A DNA stretch of 64,000 nt. It comes from Solen grandis (Eukaryota > Mollusca > Bivalvia > Adapedonta > Solenidae). The position numbers were made by a program, and so were the translations under genes. The stretch spans positions 7,945,324 through 8,009,323 of the forward strand of contig CM037783.1 of assembly GCA_021229015.1 (NCBI GenBank). Reading direction: 5' to 3'. Below are positions 1-9,991 of this stretch, piece by piece. The first letter of the stretch is position 1. Each line of letters opens with the position of its first letter. A model generated the notes under the pieces. It ran no database searches. It worked only from the letters and a program-made list of their open reading frames with translations, and was not told the origin of the DNA.

Positions 1-21
1 ATATCATTTAGACAGTATTTA

Positions 22-198
22 AGTCATATAGCTAACTACAGCTGGAGGTAGAACCCGGATGCACACAGACAACCGGGTAGTACCACCGACCTACCGAAAA
101 TCAGCTGGAAATCTTCCTCACATGAACAATCCGAGTGACCCTTTCGGGATTCGAATCCTCAACGGCAAAGGGTTAAGTGGCAGTATGTCAACGACGAA
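22..198 (-). mobile_element. tRNA-derived SINE, 5'-truncated remnant
   Basis: Read on the minus strand this matches the other SINE copies in the window (18182, 29534, 50146). It has a B-box-like GATTCGAATCCC near 160, the 'ATGTGAGGAAG' block, and a core with 'CGGTAGGTCGGTGG'. The tRNA head (A box) is missing because the copy ends close to the Tc1 terminus at 219. It resembles the tRNA-derived molluscan SINEs with a conserved central domain; assignment to a named family such as RUDI/V-SINE is inference. Confidence 0.65.
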
Positions 199-372
199 GT
201 CCCCCCAACCCCCATTATATACTGACGGGCAAAAGAAACGCCCCATTCCTATTTGATGTCCGATTTTTCAGTATTCGTGATTTAGAATTACAAAAACTTA
301 TTATCATCTGCAAATTTGAATATTTTTAATTAAAAAATGATCGTAAATAAATTATCAAATTGTTACACTTTA

Positions 373-1697
373 AAACAAGAGGGCCAAGATGGCCCTAGAT
401 CGCTCACCTGAGAAAAGTATCATTCATTGCCTGTACAAAACAGATTGCTTTAGAATTAAGATGATGAGGTGAAACAATGTTCAGGAATTTTCTGACCCCA
501 TCCACAAAAGATATCATCATGACAAACATTCTGCCAAAGTTTGAGGATGATTGGACCAAAAATGTTGCCCTCAGAGATAAACAAGATTTTTCTAAGATTT
601 GACCTACTGACCTACTTTTCGGTCGGCCCGCCCATTTTCGAAAGGGTTCAAGATATCATCAAGACTAACATTCTGACCAAGTTTGAGGAAGATTGGGTCA
701 AAATTGTGGCCTCTAGTGTGTAAACAAGATTTTCTAAGATTTGACCTACTGACCTACTTTTTGATCCAACCTGACCCATTTTCGAAAGGGTTCAAGATAT
801 CATCAAGACAAACATTCTGACCAAGTTTGAGGAAGATTGGATCAAAATTGTGGCCTCTAGTGTGTAAACAAGATTTTTCTAAGATTTGACCTACTGACCT
901 ACTTTTTGATCCACCTGACCCATTTTCGAAAGGGTTCAAATATCATCAAGACTAACATTCTGACCAAGTTTGAGGAAGATTGGATCAAAATTGTGGCCTC
1001 TAGTGTGTAAACATCAAAATTGTTGACGGACGACAAGATTTTTCTAAGATTTGACCTACTGACCTACTTTTTGATCCAACCTGACCCATTTTCGAAAGGG
1101 TTCGAGATATCATCATGACAAACAATCTGACCAAGTTTGAGGAAGATTGCATCAAAACTGTGGCCTTTAGTGTGTAAACAAGATTTTTCTAAGATTTGAC
1201 CTATTGACCTACTTTTCGGTCTGGCCCTGCCCATTTTCGAAAGGGTTCAAGATATCATCAAGACAAACATTCTGACCAAGTTTGAGGAAGATTGCACCAA
1301 AACTGTGGCCTCTAGTGTGTAAACAAGATATTTCTAAGATTTGACCTACTGACCTACTTTTTGATCCAACCTGACCCATTTTCAAAAGGGTTCAAGATAT
1401 CATCAAGACAAACATTCTGACCAAGTTTGAGGAAGACTGTAAAATTGTGGCCTCTAGTGTGTAAAACAAGATTTTTCTAAGATTTGACCTACTGACCTAC
1501 TTTTTGATCCAACCTGACCCATTTTCGAAAGGGTTCAAGATATCATCAAGACAAACATTCTGACCAAGTTTGAGGAAGATTGGATCAAAATTGTGGCCTC
1601 TAGTGTGTAAACATCAAATTGTTGACGGACGACGGACGACGGCCGACGGACAATCAAGTCTCCCAAAAGCTCACCCTGAGCTATGCTCAGGTGAGCT
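373..1697. mobile_element. Non-autonomous element with conserved hairpin ends and 144-bp tandem array (copy 1)
   Basis: The 5' end is ACAAGAGGGCCAAGATGGCC followed by CTAGATCGCTCACCTGAG. The 3' end is a hairpin, AGCTCACCCTGAG-ctatg-CTCAGGTGAGCT, followed by AAAA. The same pair of ends bounds 61920-62947, and the 5' end recurs at 54079. The interior is seven degenerate 144-bp repeats and then a short GACGGACGACGG run. There is no ORF, so it must be mobilised in trans. Class is uncertain: a 3' hairpin just before CTAA is reminiscent of Helitrons, but the hairpin spacing is not typical. Confidence 0.65.
520..1612. repeat. Tandem array of seven ~144-bp units
   Basis: The anchor CGAAAGGGTTCAA (one copy reads CAAAAGGGTTCAA) occurs at about 639, 783, 927, 1093, 1238, 1383 and 1526, which gives spacings of 143-145 bp plus one of 166. 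The longer spacing is due to an insert, 'tcaaaattgttgacggacgac'-like, that also occurs after the last unit. Unit sequence includes 'gacctactgacctactttt' and 'tgaccaagtttgaggaagat'. Short ORFs across it are incidental. Confidence 0.9.
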
Positions 1698-2136
1698 AAA
1701 AACGTAATTTTAAATAGACCGGTCGTAGAATTTTCATTTCGAAAATCAGACGTTGGTGACGGTGGCGTAAAGTTAGAACTAAACCACGGTAGGGTCTACG
1801 GCAGGTAATCCCGCGTTCCCTCAGTCGTCTTCTAACCGTATAACGACTTATTGGGCGACCACGGTTACCGGCTACTAAACGCGACGTCGATTCCGCCGTC
1901 ACAAACCTGTCACGCAAATCACGTTGACGTATGAAATTATCTTGTCTTACAGACGTCACACGAGGTCTTCCTGAACGTGGCCAATCGGCAAACGTTCCCG
2001 TAACTCTACCACGTCGAACAAGACGTCGAATCGTCGAACGCGAGACGTTAAAACGTCTGGCGACTTGTTCTTGCGTTCGCCCGCATTCGAGCATGGCCAA
2101 AACGCGAGCTCTCTCTTCAGAATTTAGCCTTGGCAT
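1696..2136 (-). pseudogene. Truncated Tc1-like transposase (N-terminal DNA-binding part)
   Basis: A 146-residue reading frame starting MPRLNSEERARVLAMLECG. It shows the Tc1-type paired-like bipartite helix-turn-helix: QVARRFNVSRSTIRRLVRR around residues 24-42, a GRPRVTS linker of the GRP(R/K) type near 56-62, and a second HTH with ISRYTVRRRLRERGI near 96-110. In the family the DDE/D catalytic domain follows and the protein is about 340 residues; here homology stops near residue 130 at the boundary with the nested element. It lies inside inverted repeats 221-245/2408-2432 and cannot be an active transposase. Confidence 0.85.
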
Positions 2137-2437
2137 TCTTAAATACGAATGTTTAATCAGAAAATCTCTGAAATTGTGATTGTCTATCGACTAGCACATG
2201 TAACTGTGTAAAAGGTGATCGATTTCTCCACGTGGTAAACATACACGAGGTGCACGTGGAAATCATAAGCAGCCACCGGAAATGGACATCGGGCTGAATA
2301 GAAGCGCACGATTTTTTCTTTGCCGTGATTGTCGGTCAATATACATGTATACAGACTACATTTCACTAAAATTTCAATAGGTATGAGGAAAATAACGCCA
2401 AATTCCGTTGGGGCGTTTCTTTTGCCCGTCAGTATAT

Positions 2438-3940
2438 ATAGTATATCGTATATAAATGTACAATAAACAGTATTCTCTTAGATTACATGCAATTATATCC
2501 TATTATTAAACACGTGTTTTAGATTGATCATCAATAAAACAAATGATTCAGATTTTTATAACTTAAAAAGAAAATCTTTTTTTTTTACAAATAGCTTAAT
2601 TATTAAAACATGCTAAAGTGCTTTTTCTGATTTTAAAATATTCGAATCAAACATTTGCTAGCTTATACAATGTTGGTTTGTATTTGACATTTAAATGTTT
2701 TAAGAATACCGGCTGTAATTATTTAAACCCGCTTAGTGATCGCGATTTGGTCTATATCGCTCGTAAAACTTTATATAGAACGATACTTATCTTCTTAATC
2801 ATTCAAACTGCAATAAATTATATATCATCAGTCACTCCTTACAAATATTAAGATGCCTATCTGTTTCAGTATATAGTTTATGAGAAGTCTAAATAACAAT
2901 CAGTATTAAATATACAAACCGACGTGCAGTCCCAGTATCGCCATCATGAACTGCAAGTAACATCGTGGACAAACGTTCTGGAGTGTCCCCATAGATTTCT
3001 CAAGTAATATGATCCCTTATACGTATATAGTAATTAAATGTTATCGATGCTGAAAAAAAAAAAAGATTAAATGTCTTCAAATAGAACAACAACAGTAAAT
3101 TCACAATTTCTCGTTCACGTCCCGTCAAATATTTTAACGTGGTATTCGCAATTAATGATATCGAATTTCATTTTATTATTATTTTTTAATTTGTTACGTT
3201 GAGGTCTGAAATATTACATCAAGATGAAGAATATTCCGAAATGACAGCTACACATGTACATGTACTTGCATAATCCAAAACGTATCTGTGACAATTTTAT
3301 TGTCTGAACGGAAATTTTTTGAATAAATTGTATTGACACGGTCTAGTTTTGTAGTCTCGCCAATATTTAACGGATAAAATTAGTAGGCAGAATAAGTGAG
3401 CAACATCAAGTTACATCGAAAGGCTGCCATGATATTGTTTGTTAACACATTCAACCCACCTATACACTCATTGTTCCAAGTAATTAAATATTGATGGTGT
3501 TTACTTTTGCGTAACATATTTTAACGATATGCACAAATATACTTTAATCAATACATTTGGTCCATTTGTTAAGAAGTGGACAAGGGTACAACGGTATCAT
3601 TGATCATTTGCTTTATTAATCAGCGGGGAAAAAAAAAGGGAGAAATGAATCAATTGATATATCGTACATATCTGCGAAGTTTGGACAAATGCGTGTATTG
3701 TCGTCTTCATAAATGTGGTTGGGTGCTTTGGCATGTCTGTTATTACAGGTCGAACATGCCCTTATTGAAACAGAACACATTTGCCGGCATAGCCAGTCCT
3801 GTCCAGTAAGACATTTGTCATGTTCTTACCAATATCATGCGTCTTGCAACTCTATGGTTTTCACAGTGTCTATTTTTATTAGACTATTGGTCGAAGCAGC
3901 AGTCTTTAGTATCAAGCATCGCCAGATTGCCGAAGCTAAA
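2438..3940. other. AT-rich intergenic sequence
   Basis: No conserved coding exon, RNA gene or clear repeat was recognised. Short reading frames at 2618-2851 and 3576-3809 have no recognisable domain and no coding-like composition. Confidence 0.5.
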
Positions 3941-4190
3941 TTGTTTGTTGGGTTTAACGTCCCACCGACAGTATTTCAGTCATTTGGAGACGATGTCTAC
4001 TTGAGACAGATATAGTGCTGCCACACTGCAGTATCACGCCTTAGACATGTGGCATGATACCACACCCAGTCACATTATCCTGACACCGGACCAACCAGTC
4101 CTGCAACTACCCTTATATGCTGAGCGCCAAGCAAGGGAGCTATAACAGTACCATTTTTACAACTCTGGTATGTCGCGGTGGGGACCAAAG
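3941..4190 (-). mobile_element. SINE-like repeat, same family as 50012-50544
   Basis: Begins 'tgtttgttgggtttaacgtc' and shares 'cccaccgacagtatttcagt', 'gcatgataccacacccagtc', 'ccaaccagtcctgcaactac' and 'cttatatgctgagcgc' with the copy at 50012-50544. By comparison with that copy, the tRNA-like head is at the right (minus-strand 5') end, where it is decayed, and the tail is at the left end. No ORF. Confidence 0.7.
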
Positions 4191-4845
4191 CTTATTTAAC
4201 ATAAACCACCCTAGGCTCTGTAGCTTTTATTGTGTTACTTTTCTTTTTTAGTTTTTTTGGTACTGGAAACGTCCAAACGTGTAGAAAATACCTAAAAAGA
4301 TTCCAAAATTTTAGCCTTCCAAAAGTTTCTTCCAGAGCTTTTCACAACTCTGAAATAAAAGACAAACTAAGTAATGTTTAAAGTTATCAAAGACTTTGTC
4401 AAATTTCTACACGGAGTCAACAATGGGTGTAAACTACATCAGCTTAGCAACAACGGTATACAACTTATGAATGGAAAGGTCATGACCTTCAATTTAAATT
4501 ATTATGAAATATGCTCCGTGTGGGATTCAGATACACGACTGTCGTTCTTATCGTACATGTAGCTGTCTAACTTCACCTTTGACCTATTTGGGATGATGAC
4601 GTAAGACAGTGCCGAATGAGTATTTTAACGATTCTCATTGGTAGATATTGCTATACTCAAGAAAAAAAAATTACGCACCATTGTTTGTTGAAATGACATC
4701 TATCTGAAACAAATACTTCTTATTTAAGACATTTAATGAAGAATTCTGCATGAACTGCAGGATGAAATTCTTCACAGATAATGATTAGTACATTCTTTTA
4801 ATTGCTTGAATCCCCTGTCAACGCCGCATATTTTATTATTTCTTG

Positions 4846-4878
<33 letters not shown>

Positions 4879-4886
4879 CTGCAGGA
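4191..4886. other. Intergenic sequence ending at assembly gap, with repeat remnant and (TA)n
   Basis: Bases 4567-4760 ('aatgagtattttaacgattc', 'attggtagatatt') are homologous to 27247-27400, so this is a dispersed repeat of unknown class. A (TA)n microsatellite occupies about 4847-4875. The 13-mer atgaactgcagga occurs at about 4750 and again as the last bases before the N run. Confidence 0.6.
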
Positions 4887-4986
4887 NNNNNNNNNNNNNN
4901 NNNNNNNNNNNNNNNNNNNNNNNNNNNNNNNNNNNNNNNNNNNNNNNNNNNNNNNNNNNNNNNNNNNNNNNNNNNNNNNNNNNNNN
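4887..4986. other. Assembly gap of 100 N (left)
   Basis: Exactly 100 N, the conventional placeholder for a join of unknown size. It interrupts a receptor exon: coding sequence resumes at 4987 in the middle of an open frame. Confidence 0.99.
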
Positions 4987-5091
4987 TTAAACTACTGTGT
5001 CGAAAAAGCAAGTCAATGTCCAGCAACCAGTCTGAAAGCAAGATGGCATTCCTTCACTTCCGGGCAGCCGTGTCTGTGTTTGTCATTCTAG
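4987..5091 (+). CDS. Adhesion GPCR exon: ICL3 and start of TM6 (5' end cut by gap)
   Basis: The frame beginning TT|AAA CTA CTG encodes KLLCRKSKSMS, then a basic/polar loop, then FRAAVSVFVILG, the start of TM6 in family B2 receptors. The donor GT is at 5092 and the exon ends in phase 1 (Gly codon G|GA). There is no acceptor at the left because the exon runs into the N gap. Joined to the minus-strand exon 55087-55181 it makes one 200-bp exon with correct phases at both ends and no missing base. Treat it as part of that gene, not as a separate receptor. Confidence 0.9.
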   Translation, partial: LNYCVEKASQCPATSLKARWHSFTSGQPCLCLSF

Positions 5092-5550
5092 GTAATTTAT
5101 CTTTCAACCTCAATTTAATATCAAATTTGATAAAAATTATATTTAAACTGTATTCTGATGATTATATCGAGGGCTGACCACAAAATTATTCTAAGTGTAT
5201 ATATAATTAGAAGTAGATGAACCAGTTTCATTGTCATCCCTCAATATGAAGTCAAGCGAACAAAATAATTAACCTATGCACATTAGATATTTACATTTTG
5301 CATTTAAGTTTCCTAATGATAAAAGAAATACTATTGTTAAGACATTGAACCTAAACAAATCAACAAACAAAATTATGTCTTTCTCCTGTATGTAACATTT
5401 GCCTGTATAATAATACATCACTAAAGCATACTCTTTTACCTGTTCTTTAGAAAATTATTGTGAAAAACTTTTCATTTTGTAATATCGACACAGAAAAAGA
5501 ATTTTTTATTATTCTCTTTTAATTGATTTTTTTCTGAATACCCTTCTCAG
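5092..5550 (+). other. Receptor intron (TM6)
   Basis: GT at 5092, AG at 5549-5550. AT-rich; no other feature recognised. Confidence 0.7.
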
Positions 5551-5678
5551 GACTGACCTGGGTCTTTGGCTTCCTTGCGATGTCCGATGCTCGGATTGTT
5601 TTCCACTACCTATTTGCCATCTTGAACGCTTTCCAGGGCTTCTTCATCTTTCTTCTCTTCACCTTCAGAGAGAGACTG
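5551..5678 (+). CDS. Adhesion GPCR exon: TM6-ECL3-TM7
   Basis: Acceptor CCCTTCTCAG at 5541-5550, donor GTAAGT at 5679. The encoded run [11 protein letters not shown], a short ECL3 (SDARIVFHY), then [19 protein letters not shown] and RERL is the family B2 TM6/TM7 signature: LTW-x-FG in TM6 and N-x-x-QGFFIF in TM7. 128 bp, phase 1 in and phase 0 out. It is continuous in frame with 4987-5091 upstream and 7097-7273 downstream. Confidence 0.95.
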
Positions 5679-5968
5679 GTAAGTTAGTTTTAATAAACAT
5701 TGTGTAATCGAAGCTTTTGTCACTATAGAGATAACTTGCAATGCTGGAATTTATTGAAAAAAAAGAAAAAACTGTTACTCATGAGCATTCACACTTAGAA
5801 TTACATGCATTCAGTAAACTATCATCATAAGAATTGATGTACCTCCTATTTGGATTTTTCAAATTTGATTTTAATTCTTAAAGTAATTGTCTACTAACAT
5901 GTTTACCCTATTGGTAAGTCAGCCATCTTGACCCATGTGAAGTGGTTACCTTTTTTTTCTCACCAATC

Positions 5969-6546
5969 TTAAAGGCCCATGATGCTTCCAAAAGCAGTGT
6001 ATATACTTCAGACAGAAAAGCAAAGTGTGTGTTACAGTTTTGTTATGAGATACTCGTACTCGTTGACGACGACGTTACTGCAATGCATACATAAGATAGA
6101 ATCTTTTACTAAAGGTCATAAGGTTGTTTACAAAAATAACTCATTTGCATATTCCGCATATCCTCGTAAATTTTCCTTAGCCATTCCGTATGTCTCCTTT
6201 AACGAATCACGAGTGCCTAAACTGGTGACCTAAAAGATAAACAAATTGTGATTCGACGACAGTAGTGACTACTGACAATGATTTTTTAAAATTCAAATTA
6301 TTTCCAATTACAGGCTGTCTTCGGGAATACCGTCGATGCAAAATGTAAACAATGAATGCATTTTGACATCCATCCAAAATACTGAATTGAGTAAATTGAT
6401 AAACATTTTCAATGGGTTTAACTGTTATTTTACAGAAGATATTTGCACATTATGTACGATTTGTGTTAGTCTACAATATGTCAATGTTTTTTTTATATTT
6501 TCCTTTTCATGAAAATTGAATCATTATGAAATATAATGGGCCTTAA
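5969..6546. mobile_element. MITE with TTAAAGGCCCAT termini (copy 1)
   Basis: Starts TTAAAGGCCCAT and ends ATGGGCCTTAA. It shares internal blocks (a 'caaattatttccaattacag' region and 'cttcgggaatacc') with 43518-44079 and, inverted, with 27855-28380. About 580 bp, no ORF. It lies in the intron before the receptor's last exon. Confidence 0.75.
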
Positions 6547-7096
6547 AGGCCAGTCATTGACCACACAGGCAATGTTCCCTTCCAGTCTTTAGCAGTGAAC
6601 ATTTAAGCCACACCTTTCTTATTCATTTCTAATGAACTGCTCACAAACAGTATGAAATCAAAGCCATGTATTATTTTGAGTAAATCAGGTCAGCCATTGA
6701 CTACCTATACTTAAGGGCTTTGAAATCATGCCTATATTATATATATGTGGTTTTTTTTTATCTTTACAAGAAAACGAAAATTGAAGGATTCCATCAAATG
6801 TATATCATATATTTAGTTTATAAAACATTAACTTAACAATTGAAAATATTCAAAGATGTTAAAAAGTGTATGTACATTGTCATATAGTAAGTGCTTTTAT
6901 TGTAAAACACACCAATCCAAAGCATGCGTTTTCAAAGTCCATAAGTATATTATCCATGCAGAAAAAGTGCATAGTTATGCCTGGGTATTCAACAACGTTT
7001 TTGCCTTTAAACAGCGTTTGTAGACAGAGTTTGCCTTGGTTGGTATTTGTAATTGTACTCTCAGTTTGTAATTTTACTCTTCATTATGTTACATAG

Positions 7097-7273
7097 ATAC
7101 GGAAGGCATGGAGGGAGCTCTGCTGCAAGAAAGAGCGATACAAATCTACAGACTCGGCCTCAGAATCGAAAACCAGGAAATATTCAACCCCAAATACTAA
7201 CAGCACTGGTGTTATCGGGTCAGACAGTGGTTCACAAAGCCGCGCAGAATTTCAAAATCCTGTTTATAATTGA
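7097..7273 (+). CDS. Adhesion GPCR last exon: cytoplasmic tail and stop
   Basis: Acceptor TGTTACATAG at 7087-7096; phase 0. It encodes 58 residues beginning IRKAWRELCCKKERYKSTDS, rich in Ser/Thr after the membrane-proximal basic helix, and ending QNPVYN with stop TGA at 7271-7273. The start 'RERL|IRKAW' matches the usual amphipathic helix that follows TM7 in B2 receptors. NPVY near the extreme C terminus fits the NPxY consensus bound by PTB-domain and endocytic adaptors; its function here is inference. Confidence 0.92.
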   Translation: MRKAWRELCCKKERYKSTDSASESKTRKYSTPNTNSTGVIGSDSGSQSRAEFQNPVYN

Positions 7274-8250
7274 AAATGATTCCAAAAATTTTGTTTTTTC
7301 CGTTTATTTCAAATGCATATATATTATTACTTTCAAGAAACAAATGTATATGACGGACAAGTGTAATTGGTTCATAAGATAAGCAAATGATTCCTTTCAT
7401 TTGATTTTTATGCTAATAGCCCTACAGGAGAACAGATAGCCTGTGTAGTTGTGTAATTATTCAACTGAAAAATGGACAACTATCCAAATTTTTTTTCTTC
7501 AACTGATGGATAACAAAGCTCAAATTTCAATTTCAATTAATTCTGTAAGCTTTACTTAAAAGTAATTATGATATTACAGATTTCCAGTGCTATATCTGCT
7601 TATATTTGATACATCTATTCCAATAAGATTAACCTTTTACTTCATGAATATTCATGTACAAATTTATGCCTAAATGAATATTAATGAACTGAACTTAAAA
7701 TGGTATATGAAATCATGATTTTTTTTTCAGGTGGTGTAGAAACTGAGCTACAATATTGTATGAGCAAACAGAAGAAACCCTGATCAGACGTCCTTTTCCG
7801 GGTTTTAATCCAAAAAAGTCTTAAAAGAAAGGCTTAATTTCCCTTGGATTTCTCAATTTAATAACACTGATTTCAGAAAATTAGTAGATATAGCTGTTTA
7901 CTGTATTAGAATTGAATAAGGTATATATATGTGCGGGTTACTCAATTGAATTAAGAAAATGACAGGATAACATTATCTAAATTACTCAGTTATTTACATT
8001 GATACTCAATTAGTACTGACGGTAATGCAAAATACTCATTTAGTCGGTGAAGCTTATCTGGTTGTCTTATTATGAAGGGAATTCATAACAATGCAGTGTA
8101 GGAAATTACTTGAATTCCTATGTGCATATGGACATGTATGTATAATGCATTGATCGTAATGTTTCGTATTATTTATATTTATTTGTGCATGAAGCTTTAT
8201 CACTAGACTGGTCTCTAATAACATTCCAAGCAATAATGGGCAGCAACTAG
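7274..8250 (+). other. Receptor 3' flank and intergenic sequence
   Basis: Probably holds the 3' UTR; a poly(A) signal could not be assigned with confidence. AT-rich, and no further gene was recognised. Confidence 0.4.
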
Positions 8251-8508
8251 GTCGAATTCCACCAACAACTCTTAGCGCTTAGTAGTTCTTAAATACTTAC
8301 GGGTGAATTTCATCGTTCTTGTTTTCTAATAAAAATACCCAGGCATTTCATTTCTTAACAAATATTGTTAGATATTAAAGTAATAAATGATTTCATGCTA
8401 ATCATGTACTGTAGTATTTCATAAAATAAAACTGGTGGAATGTATGACTGCCTAATTTAAAAATTTGCATATTTCTTAGTGCTAAGTATTGTTGATGGAA
8501 TATGAGCC
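8251..8508. mobile_element. MITE with ~35-bp inverted termini
   Basis: The left end (gtcgaattccaccaacaact, then cttagcgcttag) is inverted at the right end (cttagtgctaagtattgttg, then atggaatatgagcc). About 258 bp, AT-rich inside, no ORF. One end of a related copy is present at 51337-51375. Confidence 0.7.
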
Positions 8509-9991
8509 AGATGTTATCCTGTTTAATGTATTTGTGTTGTTGAGTTTAAGATTAACTTGTCTAAATGTGTTTGAGGAAAAGAATGTTGTTGGCAGCTAAT
8601 GAATTGTTCAGCCATTATTACAAGTATATACTTAGATTTGATATTCCCTTCTAAGGCGATTGTTATATCCCGATATATGTCTAAAATTTAAATGGATTAG
8701 GCTAAAGCTTATATATTTTTCTGTTAAGATTTGGTTTTCCTGCCATATGACAAAATAATAAGCTCCGGTAATGTATGTTTTTTTGTGTTTTTTTTTATAA
8801 AAAATCTTTTGAATTAGGCTTTAAAAGTAAAAATTAGAATAACCAAGTGCATGCCTATTGATTCCAGGTAGCTGGCAGTAAGAGTTACCTTGGTGCAGAG
8901 TTACCACAATTCAGTTTGTGACCGAGGGATGTATATAATACTGCCAAGGCTTGATTGATATTTTTCTTGCATAACATGCGTATTTTGAGCCCCTTTGTTA
9001 TGTTATTATCTGTGTGATCAAAACCATGTATTTGAATATATAGTGAGGACATCCTAGATAGATAGAAAGAAAGATAGATAGATAGATAGGTGACATAGTC
9101 AGTTTGAGGGATTGTCATTATTTGATATGTTAATAAAAAAAATCCTGTGAAGTCCCCAAATGACTAAAATACTGTTGGTTGGACGTTAAGCCAAATCAGT
9201 CAAACTTACAAACAGGAAACTCATCCCGACTGGCTAGAAAATATTAGTTTTATGAACCGGCTTTAGCATTTTCGAATGAAATCAAATATATTATAACTCT
9301 TGCACTTTCACGCGGTAATGGTATCTGTAGTTTTCTTATTTATTAATTTCTGCTAAAAGACGACGCCTTTATCATATACGGAGAAAACATACTTAAGACC
9401 TTCAAAAGCCTATTACCGCAAAATGCAATGTTGTGTGTGTGTGTATTTCAAACTACTTTAGATTAAAAATGTATTGAAAAGAAGATCAGCAATAGACAAT
9501 AGATTGTTGCATGTTGCATGTTTCTCGTACTTGTCAAATAAGATTACCAATTTTCCCCTGAAAACAATCAGTGACTTGAAATATCAAAGTTTTATATGTG
9601 AGGCATATTTTAAAGGCTACAAGTATACTTTGATTTTGTATGTAATAAAATAAGCCGGAAATCAATGCATTGCCATGAAATTATCCCATTTTCATTTTTG
9701 CAAAGCTGAAACTAGCATTTCAGTAAACTTCATGGATTTGTCCCTTCGTCATAAACAGTGTTTTAAAAGATGTCTCTTCGTAAATTATATTGCAGTTTTG
9801 ATAAACTTTTCAGAGATAGAAGTCGCTATGGTGCTTTGTCTTATCTCTGCTCCTTCTTAACAACTACTTACATTTTACATACGCATATGTTCCATTTTAC
9901 ACTAAATTTTGATAATAAAAATATATATATCCGAAACGTTGTTCTTATTGAATCAGTTATCGTTTGAGTTGTCTGCAACAGATAACAACAA
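8509..9991. other. AT-rich intergenic sequence before the satellite
   Basis: Contains a short (GATA)n tract near 9056-9089 and a fragment 'ggttggacgttaagcc' near 9175 that resembles a SINE tail. No gene recognised. Confidence 0.5.

Larger units (their letters stand above)
219..2437 (-). mobile_element. Tc1/mariner-type DNA transposon, internally deleted and interrupted
   Basis: Perfect terminal inverted repeats of about 25 bp (ACTGACGGGCAAAAGAAACG and following CCCCA) lie at 221-245 and, reverse-complemented, at 2408-2432. Each is flanked outward by TA-rich sequence, as expected for TA target sites. Inside, next to the right repeat, is the N-terminal part of a Tc1-like transposase on the minus strand (1696-2136). 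The catalytic DDE/D half is absent, and the space where it should be holds another repeat element (373-1697). The element is therefore non-autonomous. Its short left interior (250-372) is AT-rich and non-coding. Confidence 0.8.

Noticed and set aside
4802..5041. Reading frames spanning the N run
   Set aside because: Translation through N is meaningless and the flanks are a TA microsatellite.
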